Of a stretch of 64,000 nt of DNA, positions 51,103-61,003 are shown in pieces (within the stretch, counting starts at the first letter, position 1; the number at the start of each line of letters is the position of its first letter). Location of the stretch: the NCBI GenBank assembly GCA_963520725.1, contig CAUQSG010000001.1, forward strand, positions 1 through 64,000, in the 5' to 3' direction. Under the pieces are notes generated by a model. The model was not told the origin of the DNA. It saw nothing but the letters and a program-made list of their open reading frames with translations, and did no database searches. The translations under genes were made by a program, and so were the position numbers. The stretch comes from JABCPE02 sp963520725 (lineage in GTDB: Bacteria > Bacteroidota > Bacteroidia > Flavobacteriales > Weeksellaceae).

Positions 51103-51138
51103 ATATTTTTTAGTGAAATAAAATCTTTTCAGCGATAA

Positions 51139-51170
51139 TTTGCTATAAATGAATAATTTTCTTAAATTTG
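51139..51170 (+). promoter_or_regulatory. Promoter of the rimP-nusA-infB operon
   Basis: TTTG at 51139-51142, a 20-base spacer, then TAAATTTG at 51163-51170: both elements of the Bacteroidota promoter with good spacing. It implies a leader of about 70 bases before rimP. Confidence 0.75.
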
Positions 51171-51197
51171 CACACAGATTTACGGGAATAATGATGG

Positions 51198-51225
51198 AAA
51201 GGCTTCAAAGGAAGGCCTTTTTTAT
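51198..51225 (+). promoter_or_regulatory. Terminator-like hairpin in the rimP leader
   Basis: AAAGGCTTC pairs with GAAGGCCTTT (one bulged G) around loop AAAG and is followed by T-rich sequence (six T at 51218-51223, then ATATAT). It lies after the promoter and before the rimP ATG, as an attenuator would. rimP leaders with terminator structures are known in other bacteria. Confidence 0.6.
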
Positions 51226-51248
51226 ATATCCTGAAATAACGCAGAAAT

Positions 51249-51716
51249 ATGGATTTTAAGACAAGGGTAGAAGAGCTGATACAGGCATTTTTAGAGGAAA
51301 GAAAAGATATTTATTTGGTTGATTTGAAGATATCTGCGGGAAATGATGTGGTGGTTATTTTGGATGGAGATGAGTCGCTTTCTATTCAGGATTGTTTAGA
51401 TGCTAGCAGGGCAATAGAGTTTAATCTGGATAGGGAAGAAGTAGATTTTTCTCTTCAAGTGATGAGTGCAGGACTGAGCGAGCCTCTCAAATTACCAAGA
51501 CAATACAAGAAGAATGTGGGAAGGCAGCTTGAAGTTACCACAGAGGAAGGAGAAGTGATTAAGGGAGAACTGCTGGAAGCCGATGAAGGAAAAATAGTTT
51601 TGATGCTGAGGTATAGAAGACCAAAACTCGTAGGAAAAGGAAAAGAAGATGTGGAGGAACAAAGGGAAATCCCTTACCAAAGTATAAAGAGAGCAATGAT
51701 AGTAATTAAGTTTTAA
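51249..51716 (+). CDS. rimP: Ribosome maturation factor RimP
   Basis: A 155-residue protein for 30S subunit maturation. N-terminal alpha/beta domain (LIQAFLEERKDIYLVDLKI, NDVVVILDGDESLSIQDCLDASRAIE) with the family pattern, SLQVMSAGLSEPLKLPRQY (the usual V-SPG replaced by MSAG) and C-terminal Sm-like domain (NVGRQLEVTTEEGEVIKGEL). First gene of the conserved rimP-nusA-infB operon. A 22-codon ORF (51191-51259) overlaps its start in another frame. Confidence 0.94.
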   Translation: MDFKTRVEELIQAFLEERKDIYLVDLKISAGNDVVVILDGDESLSIQDCLDASRAIEFNLDREEVDFSLQVMSAGLSEPLKLPRQYKKNVGRQLEVTTEEGEVIKGELLEADEGKIVLMLRYRRPKLVGKGKEDVEEQREIPYQSIKRAMIVIKF

Positions 51717-51740
51717 AAATTTTAGTCAAAGTAAAAAAAT

Positions 51741-52973
51741 ATGGATAATTTAGCATTAATCGAATCTTTTGGTGATTTTAAAGATGAAAAAGGGATCAGT
51801 AAGATAGATTTGATGGCGATTATAGAAGATTCGCTAAAAACCTTGCTGAAAAAAAGATACGATTCTGATGACCATTTTGATGTAATTGTAAACCCTGATA
51901 AGGGAGATTTTCAGATATTTTTGAATAAAAAAATCGTTGAAGACCAGATGTCAGAAGATGACGATTTGGAAATAGAAATCTCTGAAGCGAAAAAAATAGA
52001 CCCTACATTCGAGGTGGGAGAGGAATTTACCCAAGAAATCCCATTGGCACAATTAGGGCGAAGAAATATCTTGACATTGAAACAAATTTTGGCAACAAAA
52101 TTACAAGAGCATAATAATGCTGCAATGTATGAAATGTTCAAGGATAGAATAGGTGAAGTGATTGTAGGAGAAGTGCACCATATCCGTGGTAAGCAGGTTA
52201 TCATCTTGGATGATGAAGGGAATGAATACATTTTACCAAAAGAAAACCAGATTCCGACGGATTTCTTCAAGAAAGGAGAAAGTGTTAGAGCGGTGATTGA
52301 AAAAGTTGATTTTAAAGGTTCTAAACCTCAGATTATCGTTTCAAGAACAGCACCTAAGTTCTTAGAAAAACTTTTAGAATTAGAAATTCCAGAAATATTG
52401 GATGGAACTATCATCTTGAAAAAAGCGGTAAGAATCCCAGGTGAAAAAGCGAAAATCGCTGTAGATGCCTTGGACGAAAGAATAGACCCTGTGGGCGCTT
52501 GTGTGGGCGTGAAAGGTTCTAGAATTCACGGTGTGGTGAGAGAGCTTAGAAATGAAAATATTGATGTAATCCAGTGGTCTAAAAACCCAGAAGTTTTGGT
52601 AAAAAGAGCCCTAGGAGGTGTGGAAATCAACAAGGTGGAAATCAATGAAGAAGACCACTATGCACTAGTATATGCTCCAGTGGAAGAAATTTCAAAAATC
52701 ATCGGAAAACAAGGACAAAACATCAAATTGGCTTCTTGGCTTACAGATTATGAAATAGATGTATACAGAGAGAAACAAGAGGATGATGATGTAGAGCTGA
52801 AAGAGTTCGATGATGAAATCGAGCAGTGGATTATAGATGAATTTACAAAAGTAGGGCTGGATACAGCGAGAAGTGTCCTAGATAAGGATACTGATGTATT
52901 GCTAAACTTAGTAGATTTAGAAGAAGAGACAATAGAAGAGGTTAAAAAAATCTTGAGAGAAGAATTGGAATAA
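51741..52973 (+). CDS. nusA: Transcription termination/antitermination factor NusA
   Basis: A 410-residue RNA polymerase-binding factor. N-terminal RNAP-binding domain (NLALIESFGDFKDEKGIS), S1 domain around IGEVIVGEVHHIRGKQVIIL, first KH domain with DPVGACVGVKGSRIHGVVRE and second KH with EISKIIGKQGQNIKLASWL. The C-terminus is acidic (VELKEFDDEIEQWIIDEF) and short compared with E. coli NusA, lacking the repeated acidic domains. Located between rimP and infB as usual. Confidence 0.97.
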   Translation: MDNLALIESFGDFKDEKGISKIDLMAIIEDSLKTLLKKRYDSDDHFDVIVNPDKGDFQIFLNKKIVEDQMSEDDDLEIEISEAKKIDPTFEVGEEFTQEIPLAQLGRRNILTLKQILATKLQEHNNAAMYEMFKDRIGEVIVGEVHHIRGKQVIILDDEGNEYILPKENQIPTDFFKKGESVRAVIEKVDFKGSKPQIIVSRTAPKFLEKLLELEIPEILDGTIILKKAVRIPGEKAKIAVDALDERIDPVGACVGVKGSRIHGVVRELRNENIDVIQWSKNPEVLVKRALGGVEINKVEINEEDHYALVYAPVEEISKIIGKQGQNIKLASWLTDYEIDVYREKQEDDDVELKEFDDEIEQWIIDEFTKVGLDTARSVLDKDTDVLLNLVDLEEETIEEVKKILREELE

Positions 52974-53020
52974 ATCTTCTTTGTCTAAAATATAATAAAA
53001 TAAACAAAAAAACAAAAGTA

Positions 53021-53036
53021 TTCAGCTTTGGCTGAA
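53021..53036 (+). promoter_or_regulatory. Hairpin in the nusA-infB intergenic region
   Basis: TTCAGC pairs with GCTGAA around loop TTTG, in an otherwise A-rich leader, 15 bases before the infB ATG. There is no T-tract, so it is not a terminator. It may affect translation or processing. Confidence 0.45.
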
Positions 53037-53050
53037 CAAAAAGTAAAAAT

Positions 53051-55720
53051 ATGCCAAAAATCAGATTAAATAAAGCAGCAAAGGAACTTAATATTTCCAT
53101 TCCAAGGGCAGTAGAGTTTTTGCAGAGTAAAGGGTTTGAGATTGATAGCAATCCCAATGTGTTGTTGGAAGCAGAGGCTTTCTCCGCATTAGAGCAGGAA
53201 TTTGCAGCTGATAAGAAGCAGAAAGAGGCTTCACAGGAGGTGGTGATTTCTAAAGTTCCAGAGGCGAAATTAGAAACAGAAGAACCAAAAGCTCCAGAAG
53301 TGATTAAGGCTCAAGCTCCTAAAACAAAGATTATAGGCAAAATAGATCTGGAGGCGAAGCCTAAAAAGGAAAAAGAAGCAGAAGCAGCTTCACCAAAAGA
53401 AGTTGTAAAAGAGGAAGTGGTAGCTCCTAAACCAGAAATTACAAAAGACAAAAAAACTGAACCTAAGGCTGAACCAAAACCAAAAACAGAGCCTAAGGCA
53501 GAGGCAAAACCTGTTTTAGATACTGAAGAATATTCTGAACCAGAGAAGATAGAAACAAAATATCAAAAACTGGACGGCCCAAAAATCCTTCAGACCGAAA
53601 AAATAGACTTGTCTCAGTTTGAAACTAAACCAAAACCTTCTGACAAGAAGAAACAAAGAAAAAGAATCCAGAAACCTGCTGGAGAGGATGCTAAACCAGC
53701 GAATAACAAAGCAGGAGTGGATAAAAAATTTGCTAAAGATAAGCCACAAGGAGGAAACCGCGATAAAGGAGGAAAAAAAGGAGGAAAGAGAGAACGCGTA
53801 ATGCCTGTGGAGCTTACAGATGAGCAAGTAAAAAATCAAATCAAAGAAACTTTGGAAAAACTTACTAACAAAGGAGGTAAGTCCAAAGGAGCTAAATACA
53901 GAAAAGAAAAAAGAAATTTCCGTAGAGAGCAAGATGAGCTTCAGCAGGAGCTAGAAGCACAAGATAAAACTCTGAAAGTTACTGAGTTTATCACCGTGAA
54001 CGAGCTTGCAGCTCTTATGGATGTGAGTCCTACGGAGGTTATCTCTGCATGTTTCTCACTTGGGGTAATGGTAACTATGAACCAAAGATTGGAAGCCGAT
54101 ATTCTGACACTAGTGGCAGATGAATTTGGGTATAAAATAGAATTCTCTGATGCTGATTTGGAAGACAACTCAGAAGAGGAAGCAGAAGACAGCGAAGAAG
54201 ATTTATTACCAAGAGCACCTATCGTTACTGTAATGGGACATGTGGACCACGGTAAGACATCGTTGCTGGACTACATCAGAAAAACCAATGTTATTGCTGG
54301 TGAGTCAGGAGGGATTACCCAGCACATCGGTGCATACAGCGTTCAGCTGGAGAATGGCAGACACATTACTTTCCTAGATACACCTGGTCACGAGGCGTTT
54401 ACAGCGATGAGAGCTAGGGGTGCGCAGGTAACGGATGTAGCGATTATCGTTATCGCTGCCGATGATGAGGTGATGCCACAGACCAAAGAGGCTATTTCCC
54501 ACGCACAGGCGGCAGGTGTGCCTATGATTATTGCATTAAACAAAGTGGATAAACCTAATGCCAATCCAGATAAAATCCGTGAGCAGCTTTCAGGATTGAA
54601 CATCTTGGTGGAAGAATGGGGAGGAAATGTACAGGCTCAGGAGATTTCAGCTAAATTTGGTAATAATGTAGATTTACTTTTAGAAAAAGTTCTCCTTCAA
54701 GCTGATTTATTGGATTTAAAAGCTAATCCTAATAAACCTGCATCAGGAGTAGTGATAGAGGCATCTTTGGATAAAGGAAGAGGTTATGTTTCTACACTTT
54801 TGGTTCAGGCAGGAACACTCAAAGTAGGAGATTATGTCCTTGCTGGTAAAAACCATGGTAAAGTAAAAGCCATGCTGGATGAAAGAGGGCATAACCTTCA
54901 AAAAGTAGGACCTTCTACACCAGTGACAATCTTAGGACTAGATGGAGCGCCTACGGCAGGGGATAAATTTAAGGTTTATGAAGATGAAAGAGAAGCTAAA
55001 TCTATTGCAAATAAGAGAGAACAGCTCCAAAGAGAGCAGACAATAAGAACGAAGAAACATTTGACTCTGGACGAAATCGGACGAAGAATAGCCCTTGGAG
55101 ATTTCAAAGAGCTGAACATTATCCTAAAAGGGGATGTGGATGGTTCTGTGGAAGCCCTTACGGATATGCTTCAGAGATTATCAACAGAGGAAATCCAAAT
55201 CAATATCCTTCACAAAGGTGTAGGACAGATTACAGAGAGCGATATCTTGCTTGCGACTGCTTCGGATGCTATCGTTATCGGATTTAATGTAAGAGCTGGA
55301 GCAAATGCAAAAGACCTTGCAGAGAAAGAAGAGATAGAAATCAGAACTTACTCCGTAATCTACGATGCCATAGATGATGTGAAAGAAGCTATGGAAGGAA
55401 TGCTTTCGCCAGAGATTAGAGAACAAGTGGTGGGTAATGTAGAAATCCGTGAAGTGTTCAAAATCTCTAAAGTGGGAAGTATCGCAGGATGTATGGTGCT
55501 TTCTGGTAAAGTGACAAGAAACTCCAAAGTTCGTCTATTGAGAGACGGAATCGTGAAATACGATGGCGAGCTAGAAAGCCTTAAACGCTACAAGGATGAT
55601 GTAAAAGAAGTAACTAAAGGCTATGAATGTGGTCTTAACCTAAAAGGCTATAATGATATAGAAGTAGGTGACCTTCTTGAAATCTATGAAGAAGTAGCGA
55701 TTAAGAAAAAACTGAAATAA
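53051..55720 (+). CDS. infB: Translation initiation factor IF-2
   Basis: An 889-residue GTPase that delivers fMet-tRNA to the ribosome. N-terminal IF2 domain (IRLNKAAKELNISIPRAVEF), a long Lys/Glu/Pro-rich linker (about 60-290), the second N domain (KVTEFITVNELAALMDVSPT), then the G domain: G1 GHVDHGKT (residues 396-403), GITQHIGAY, G3 DTPGHEAF and G4 NKVDKPN. Domains II to IV follow, ending GYECGLNLKGYNDIEVGDLLE. The linker has repeated PKAEPKPKTEP-like units. A terminator closes the operon. Confidence 0.97.
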   Translation: MPKIRLNKAAKELNISIPRAVEFLQSKGFEIDSNPNVLLEAEAFSALEQEFAADKKQKEASQEVVISKVPEAKLETEEPKAPEVIKAQAPKTKIIGKIDLEAKPKKEKEAEAASPKEVVKEEVVAPKPEITKDKKTEPKAEPKPKTEPKAEAKPVLDTEEYSEPEKIETKYQKLDGPKILQTEKIDLSQFETKPKPSDKKKQRKRIQKPAGEDAKPANNKAGVDKKFAKDKPQGGNRDKGGKKGGKRERVMPVELTDEQVKNQIKETLEKLTNKGGKSKGAKYRKEKRNFRREQDELQQELEAQDKTLKVTEFITVNELAALMDVSPTEVISACFSLGVMVTMNQRLEADILTLVADEFGYKIEFSDADLEDNSEEEAEDSEEDLLPRAPIVTVMGHVDHGKTSLLDYIRKTNVIAGESGGITQHIGAYSVQLENGRHITFLDTPGHEAFTAMRARGAQVTDVAIIVIAADDEVMPQTKEAISHAQAAGVPMIIALNKVDKPNANPDKIREQLSGLNILVEEWGGNVQAQEISAKFGNNVDLLLEKVLLQADLLDLKANPNKPASGVVIEASLDKGRGYVSTLLVQAGTLKVGDYVLAGKNHGKVKAMLDERGHNLQKVGPSTPVTILGLDGAPTAGDKFKVYEDEREAKSIANKREQLQREQTIRTKKHLTLDEIGRRIALGDFKELNIILKGDVDGSVEALTDMLQRLSTEEIQINILHKGVGQITESDILLATASDAIVIGFNVRAGANAKDLAEKEEIEIRTYSVIYDAIDDVKEAMEGMLSPEIREQVVGNVEIREVFKISKVGSIAGCMVLSGKVTRNSKVRLLRDGIVKYDGELESLKRYKDDVKEVTKGYECGLNLKGYNDIEVGDLLEIYEEVAIKKKLK

Positions 55721-55737
55721 ATTTTATTAGATTAGTA

Positions 55738-55776
55738 GAAAAAACTTTGGCAAGACTCTTTTGTCAAAGTTTTTTC
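55738..55776 (+). terminator. Terminator after infB
   Basis: Stem AAAAACTTTGGCAA / TTGTCAAAGTTTTT (one G-T pair) with a 7-base loop and a T-run of six. Confidence 0.85.
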
Positions 55777-55795
55777 ATTTATGGATGGATTTAGT

Positions 55796-55803
55796 TATTT
55801 TTG
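55796..55803 (+). promoter_or_regulatory. -7 element that decides the start of the following gene
   Basis: TATTTTTG followed by C, matching TAnnTTTG. It covers the TTG at 55801, so this codon cannot be the start; GTG at 55819 fits better. Confidence 0.6.
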
Positions 55804-55818
55804 CTAAAAAATAAAATC

Positions 55819-56811
55819 GTGGATGTTTCTATTTCCATCATCGTTGCTATTTATAACCGCAGGGACGAACTCACAGAACTGCTGGACTCGCTTCTTGTCC
55901 AAGAGGATAAGGATTTTGAAATAGTCATAGTAGATGACGGCTCTTCCGTGGAGCTGCTTCCTGTGGTGGATTTGTATCAAGGGAAACTAAACATTCAGTA
56001 TTTCAAAAAACAAAATTCAGGGCCAGGGCTCAGCCGAAATTTCGGGGCGGAACGCGCTAAAAACAGCTGGCTGGTTTTCTTGGATAGCGATGTAGTTGTC
56101 CCAAGGGATTACATTAAAAACATTAAAAATAATCTTCAAACCCAACCAACCGATGCTTTTGGTGGAGCGGATAAAGCTGATGAAAATTTCTCCAATCTAC
56201 AAAAGGCAATTTCCTATTCTATGACTTCGGTTTTTACAACGGGTGGAATTCGTGGAAGCAAGAAAGCAGTCAGTAAATTTCAGCCCAGAAGTTTCAACAT
56301 GGGAGTGAATAAGGTGGTATTTTCAGCGGTGGGAGGTTTCTCGGATATGAGAATCGGCGAAGACCCAGACCTTTCTATGAGGCTTTGGGAAAATGGCTAC
56401 AGCACTTGTTTTTACGAAAATATCGCCGTCTATCACAAACGAAGAACGAGCCTGAAAAAATTCTCAAAACAAGTATATCAGTTTGGTGTTGCTAGACCTA
56501 TTCTTAACCAGCGGCACCCTCAATACACGAAGCCTACTTTTTGGTTTCCATCCTTTTTTTTGTTAGGGTTTTTAGGGAGCCTGTTGCTTGGTTTTTGGAC
56601 AAAAATACCACTTTTGCTGTATGCTTTTTACACTTTTTTGATATTCGTACATTCATTATTTAAGATGAAAAGCCTGCCGATTTCGGTGCTGACCATTGTC
56701 ACCACTTATGTCCAGATGTTTTCATACGGATGGGGATTTCTTAATTCTTGGGTAAAACTAAACATCCTAAACCAAACGCCTAAAAAGGCTTTCCCTACGC
56801 ATTTTTATTAA
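55819..56811 (+). CDS. Family 2 glycosyltransferase with C-terminal membrane helices
   Basis: 330 residues from a GTG start at 55819, chosen because the -7 element overlaps the upstream TTG. GT-A motifs: VSISIIVAIYNRRDELTELL, IVIVDDGSSVE, FKKQNSGPGLSRNFGAE, and VFLDSDVVVP (DxD). EDPDLSMRLWENG is the acceptor-site ED motif. Two or three hydrophobic helices near residues 235-300 anchor it to the inner membrane. The acceptor is unknown; it is alone, convergent with the MscS gene. Confidence 0.86.
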   Translation: MDVSISIIVAIYNRRDELTELLDSLLVQEDKDFEIVIVDDGSSVELLPVVDLYQGKLNIQYFKKQNSGPGLSRNFGAERAKNSWLVFLDSDVVVPRDYIKNIKNNLQTQPTDAFGGADKADENFSNLQKAISYSMTSVFTTGGIRGSKKAVSKFQPRSFNMGVNKVVFSAVGGFSDMRIGEDPDLSMRLWENGYSTCFYENIAVYHKRRTSLKKFSKQVYQFGVARPILNQRHPQYTKPTFWFPSFFLLGFLGSLLLGFWTKIPLLLYAFYTFLIFVHSLFKMKSLPISVLTIVTTYVQMFSYGWGFLNSWVKLNILNQTPKKAFPTHFY

Positions 56812-56820
56812 AGGGAAGAT

Positions 56821-57705
56821 TTAGTTTTTATTGATTTTTATTTCTTTGTCAAAGATATTTACGCCGCCTTTAACGCCAAAATCCAGCGTAGTAACGGGGT
56901 AGGCTAGACAAATCCCTTCCTTGTCAAAGCGTTTCTTTATTCGTATGATGGCTTCGTTCATCGCTTCGTAGAAGTCATCATTGGTCTCAAATTTTATCCA
57001 AAACCGAAGTACAAAATCAAGTGTAGAATTTCCTATATCTGTAAAATATAAATCTACTTTTTCATCAGGAAGCAGAGTTTTTATTTTCTTGATTTCATCA
57101 AGAGTGGCAGCCTGCACAAACTCCAAATCATCTCCAAAAGAAACGCCTGTTTTTAGAATGATTCTCCTTTTTTTCAAAGTTGAATAATTGGTAAATGTTC
57201 CGCTGTAAATAATTTGATTTGGGATAAAAACATCCTGCCCAGGAATGGTTCTTATGGTTGTAGTTATCAGACTTACCTGCGTGACAATGCCGTATTTATC
57301 ATCTATCTCCACCCAGTCGCCCTCCTTGTATGGGCTGTGGGTTTTCAGAAGCAGTCCCGCAAAAATATTAGACGCTACATCTTTGAACGCAAAACCAGCG
57401 ATAATTCCCACAATTCCAGCTCCTGCAAGCAAATGCGAGAAAACTTTGTCCAGTCCCAAAAGCTCCAAAGCGAGATAAACTCCTGAAAACAGGAAAAAAC
57501 AATAAACCGTAGAAGCGATGATATGGGCAATGTTTGTATGAACCTTGAAAGCTCGGCGACTGATTCTTTTGGCTATTTTGGCTAAAAAGATAAACAAAAT
57601 AAGGACAATAACAGCCTCCACCATCTTTGGCAGGAGATGCACGATGGATACTTCCCAGTTTTCTAATACTTTTTCTATTTCTATGCCCATTAGAGAATCT
57701 TTCAT
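56821..57705 (-). CDS. MscS-family mechanosensitive ion channel
   Basis: A 294-residue inner-membrane channel that opens under membrane tension during osmotic downshock. Three helices lie in the first ~110 residues; the pore helix LLAGAGIVGIIAGFAFKDVA shows the Gly/Ala pattern of MscS TM3. The beta domain follows (SPYKEGDWVEIDDKYGIVTQ, TTTIRTIPGQDVFIPN) with a cytoplasmic vestibule C-terminus. It is downstream of the frameshifted helicase-nuclease gene on the same strand, 24 bases away. Confidence 0.94.
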   Translation of the reverse strand: MKDSLMGIEIEKVLENWEVSIVHLLPKMVEAVIVLILFIFLAKIAKRISRRAFKVHTNIAHIIASTVYCFFLFSGVYLALELLGLDKVFSHLLAGAGIVGIIAGFAFKDVASNIFAGLLLKTHSPYKEGDWVEIDDKYGIVTQVSLITTTIRTIPGQDVFIPNQIIYSGTFTNYSTLKKRRIILKTGVSFGDDLEFVQAATLDEIKKIKTLLPDEKVDLYFTDIGNSTLDFVLRFWIKFETNDDFYEAMNEAIIRIKKRFDKEGICLAYPVTTLDFGVKGGVNIFDKEIKINKN

Positions 57706-57729
57706 AATGTTACTTTTTTTTGGTTAAAA

Positions 57730-60700
57730 TTATTCATCAAAATAAATAAGCTTTGTCTCGATTACCTTTTTGCCTATTTTTTCTAAGGCATTTTGGTAAT
57801 CTTTTACCTGTTTTTGGTGTTTTTTTCTTTCTTCTTCACCTGTTTTGAAATCAACGATAATGTAGCCTTCATCCTTTTTTATGATACGGTCTGGTCGGTA
57901 GAATTTTTGCTCTCCATCTTCCAAAGTGACGAGAATTTCTCTTTCATTGATGATTTCTTTCTCGTTTCCACTGAAATATGGAGCGTATTTTTCATCGTTT
58001 AGAACTGGCGAAATTTTGTTTGCGATGATTTCTTTTTCTTTCTCAGTAATCGTTCCCGAGCGGAAAAAACTATCCAAGACCTTTTCCATATCATCCTTGT
58101 GGTTTATTTTCGCTAAAATATCATGAATGAGAAGACCCATTCTTGTTTTCTCTTTTCGTTTTTGATAGCTTTTGGATGGCGTGGCGATTTGGATATTAGC
58201 CAGTGATTCCCCTTGTTTGTGGATGGATGAGATGCTCATCGTTGCCCATTCTTTTTTCTTTTGTTTAGTTTTTTTTCTGAGCAGCTCCTCATTTGTTTCG
58301 AATAAATCAAAGTTGTCTACATTTTCCGTATTGTATTGATCTACAAAGTCAAATATTTCCAAATGATTTGCCGAATTGCTTGGCTTTTGCAGATAAAGGA
58401 AAAGCTGTTCCACTGGGCGTGTGGTGGCTACATACTGCACGCAGAGGCGGTCGATAAAGTTTTTATAGACATTCTCGCTGTTGAATATTTGGATATCTTC
58501 ATCGTAGATTTCTAAACCTTTATCAAAGCCCGAGATATTCACCGCACTGAGAGCGTTTTCTCCCTCCAAATCATACCATTCCGTGAATTTGGAATCTTGG
58601 CTTTTGTTTTCCATCGGCAGGAAAACCACAGGAAACTCCAGCCCTTTGGCTTTGTGGATGGTCATTATCTGTACAGCATCTATGTTTTCGGAGGCTTGGA
58701 TGGAGATGTTTTGACCTTCCTCTTCCCAGAATTTCAGGAAATCTTTCAGGGTCATTCCTGTGTTTTGGGAGAAGCCATAGAGCATCTCTAAGAAATTGAG
58801 AATGAAATCCATTTCCTTGTCGTCGGTTCTATGAAGTTATAAAGATTGAGGTTTGGAATATGGGAATGTGCCAAATCCAGCCCGTATCTTTTTTTGATAA
58901 AGTCAAATGTTTCCTGCTGCCCTTCAATGGCTAAAATTTCTAGCATTTCTACTGAAAAATCATGGATTTTGATTCGCCCTAAATCATTGAGATAGTAGAA
59001 CAGCATCACCAGAAATTTTTTGCTTTTTGGAGCAGCTGTCCAGTTTAGAAATTCTATCAGAGCATTCAGGGTTTTAGAGAGATTAAGCGTAAGCCCTCGT
59101 TCGGAGATGGTTTTAATAAGGGTTTTTTCTCCATTGTACAGCACTTCTCTGCTTCCCAAAAGCTGAGAATAGTTGAATATATCATTATTCCCTCTGCACA
59201 AAATGGTAATATCCGAGAATCTAAAGCCATTATCCAGACACTGCTGGATGTCCTGCTGCATCTGGTCTGCGGTATCTTGGTAGAAATCTTCTTTTTTGGC
59301 ATTTTCTATTAGATTTACTCTTACTCTTCCATTGATATTGGTTTTGGCTTCCTGCTGGGCTTTTTCACCAAAAATTTCTTTATGCTCAAAATCTCCCAGC
59401 TCGGATATGTATTGGTAAAGTTCATTATTAAACCTTACGATGTTCCTCGCACTTCGGTAGTTTTCTTTTAGTGAAATGACATTGGCAGGGACAGGCGCAT
59501 TTTCTTTGTGGTTGATGATGTTCAGCATCAGCTGGCTCTCTCCGCCTCGGAAGCGGTAAATGCTCTGTTTAGGGTCTCCCACGAGGGTAAAACTCGTATT
59601 GTCCGAAGAAATTGTGTGGTCTCGCAGCGGCAGGAAATTCTGCCATTGCAGCGCCGAAGTATCCTGAAACTCATCAAAAAAGTAGTGCAGATACCGAGTT
59701 CCTACTTTTTCGTAAATGAAAGCCGAAGGCTCATTTTTCAGGTTTTCATTGATGATAATATTAAATTTAGAAAGTAAAACCAAATCGTTTTCTTCCTCTA
59801 TTTTCGCAAGTTCATCTTGGATTTCCTTATTTACCCGAAGCGGAAGCAGAGCGTGAAGTATTTTTTCTTTTTTCTGCATCAGGATATAATTGCTGATGAG
59901 GTTTCTCCTGCATTCCATCAAATGGCTGAGGATGTCAAAAATATCCTGTTCCTTTTGTTTTGACTTGGATGAAGCACCTTTTTCAAAAACTGCCAGTGCG
60001 GACTCTTCGCTAGATGGGAAAGGGAAATCCTTTCGTTCCTTGTTGTAGAACTTAGCGACTTCATGGAAAAACTTGGCAATGCTGTTTCTTCCACCGCCTG
60101 AGAAATCCTCTATTTCCAGCCCTCTTTCTTTGATAAGGGATATCGTATCCTGTGCTATTTTCACAGAATCTTTCTTGATTTCGATAAGGTTTTTTCTGAT
60201 GTTGTTTTTGGCGTTTTCGTAGGCTTCCCAGTCAAATTCTTTGTTCTCCAAAAGCCTTTTGTAGTGGATGTCTTTTACAAATTCCTTTGCCGATTGGTAG
60301 AGCGTTTGGCTCAGATTTACCCGCTCGTTATTATCCAAACTATAATTCACAAAATCTATGAAAGTCTCTGAAACCTGTTTGTCTCCGCCTATTTTGTCCA
60401 GCATCTGGTCTACGGCTTCTATCAAGTATGGTTCGGGCTGAATTTCCAAATTAAAATTCTGCGCTAGTCCCAGCTCGTAGGAAAAAGAACGCACCAATTT
60501 AGAATTAAATCTATCTATCGTGCCGATGTTCAGCATGGAGTAGTGATGCAGGATATAGTCCAGAACCGCTTGGGAACGGCGGTGCAGCTCATCGATAGGG
60601 ATGTTTTTGCCCTGTTGGCGGAATTTTTCCTGTATATCCAGCAGTTCTTGGCATTGGGCATAGTTTTCAGCCGTAAATTTTCCCAGCCACTGGAGTATTC

Positions 60701-60869
60701 GCTCTTTCATCTCATTGGCAGCCTTATTGGTAAAGGTAAGGGCAATGATATGCCGAACAGCATCTGGCTCGCTGGGATTTTCCAGACAAAGCATTAGAAG
60801 TCTCTGTACGAGGGTGTAAGTTTTGCCCGATCCAGCCGAGGCATTGATGACAGTATAAGTGGATTTCAT
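57730..60869 (-). pseudogene. AddA/RecB-like UvrD helicase-nuclease, split by a frameshift
   Basis: A gene of about 1,050 codons in two frames. The first part (60869 to 58788) has Walker A NASAGSGKT, IIALTFTNKAANEM, FFDEFQDTSALQW, GDPKQSIYRFRGGE. The second part, on from TDDKEMDFILNF, has QIMTIHKAKGLEFPVVF (motif V), VQYVATTRPVEQLFLYL (motif VI) and a C-terminal nuclease domain with RPDRIIKKDEGYIIVDFKTGE. The frame changes near 58821-58832, fitting loss of one base; the second frame starts no gene by itself. The start is ATG 60869, since the -7 element covers the TTG at 60890. Intact, it would be a DNA end-resection enzyme; no AddB partner is in the window. Confidence 0.85.
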
Positions 60870-60887
60870 TTTTAGGAAAAATTTTCT

Positions 60888-60895
60888 CAAAAATA
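60888..60895 (-). promoter_or_regulatory. -7 promoter element for the AddA-like gene
   Basis: TATTTTTG on the minus strand; it overlaps the in-frame TTG at 60890 and so rules that codon out as a start. Confidence 0.6.
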
Positions 60896-60953
60896 AGTAA
60901 AAAAAAAAATCCCTTCAAATAGAAAATAATTTTTAGAATTCATAGGTTTTCGT

Positions 60954-60961
60954 TAGATTTG
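60954..60961 (+). promoter_or_regulatory. -7 promoter element for enolase
   Basis: TAGATTTG followed by T, 42 bases before the eno ATG. No clear -33 element. Confidence 0.58.
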
Positions 60962-61003
60962 TGAAACGAATAAATTAATTATAACATTAAAAAAAATATT
61001 AAA

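Noticed and set aside
53220..53640. Repeats in the infB N-terminal region as a mobile or regulatory repeat
   Set aside because: They are Lys/Pro/Glu codon repeats of a normal disordered IF-2 linker, in frame.
53516..53932. Minus-strand ORF of 138 codons opposite infB
   Set aside because: Mirror of the Lys/Glu-rich linker of IF-2, giving a Phe/Ser-rich artefact.
58815..58840. Programmed frameshift in the helicase-nuclease gene
   Set aside because: No slippery heptamer or nearby strong structure at the junction; the sequence fits loss of one base.
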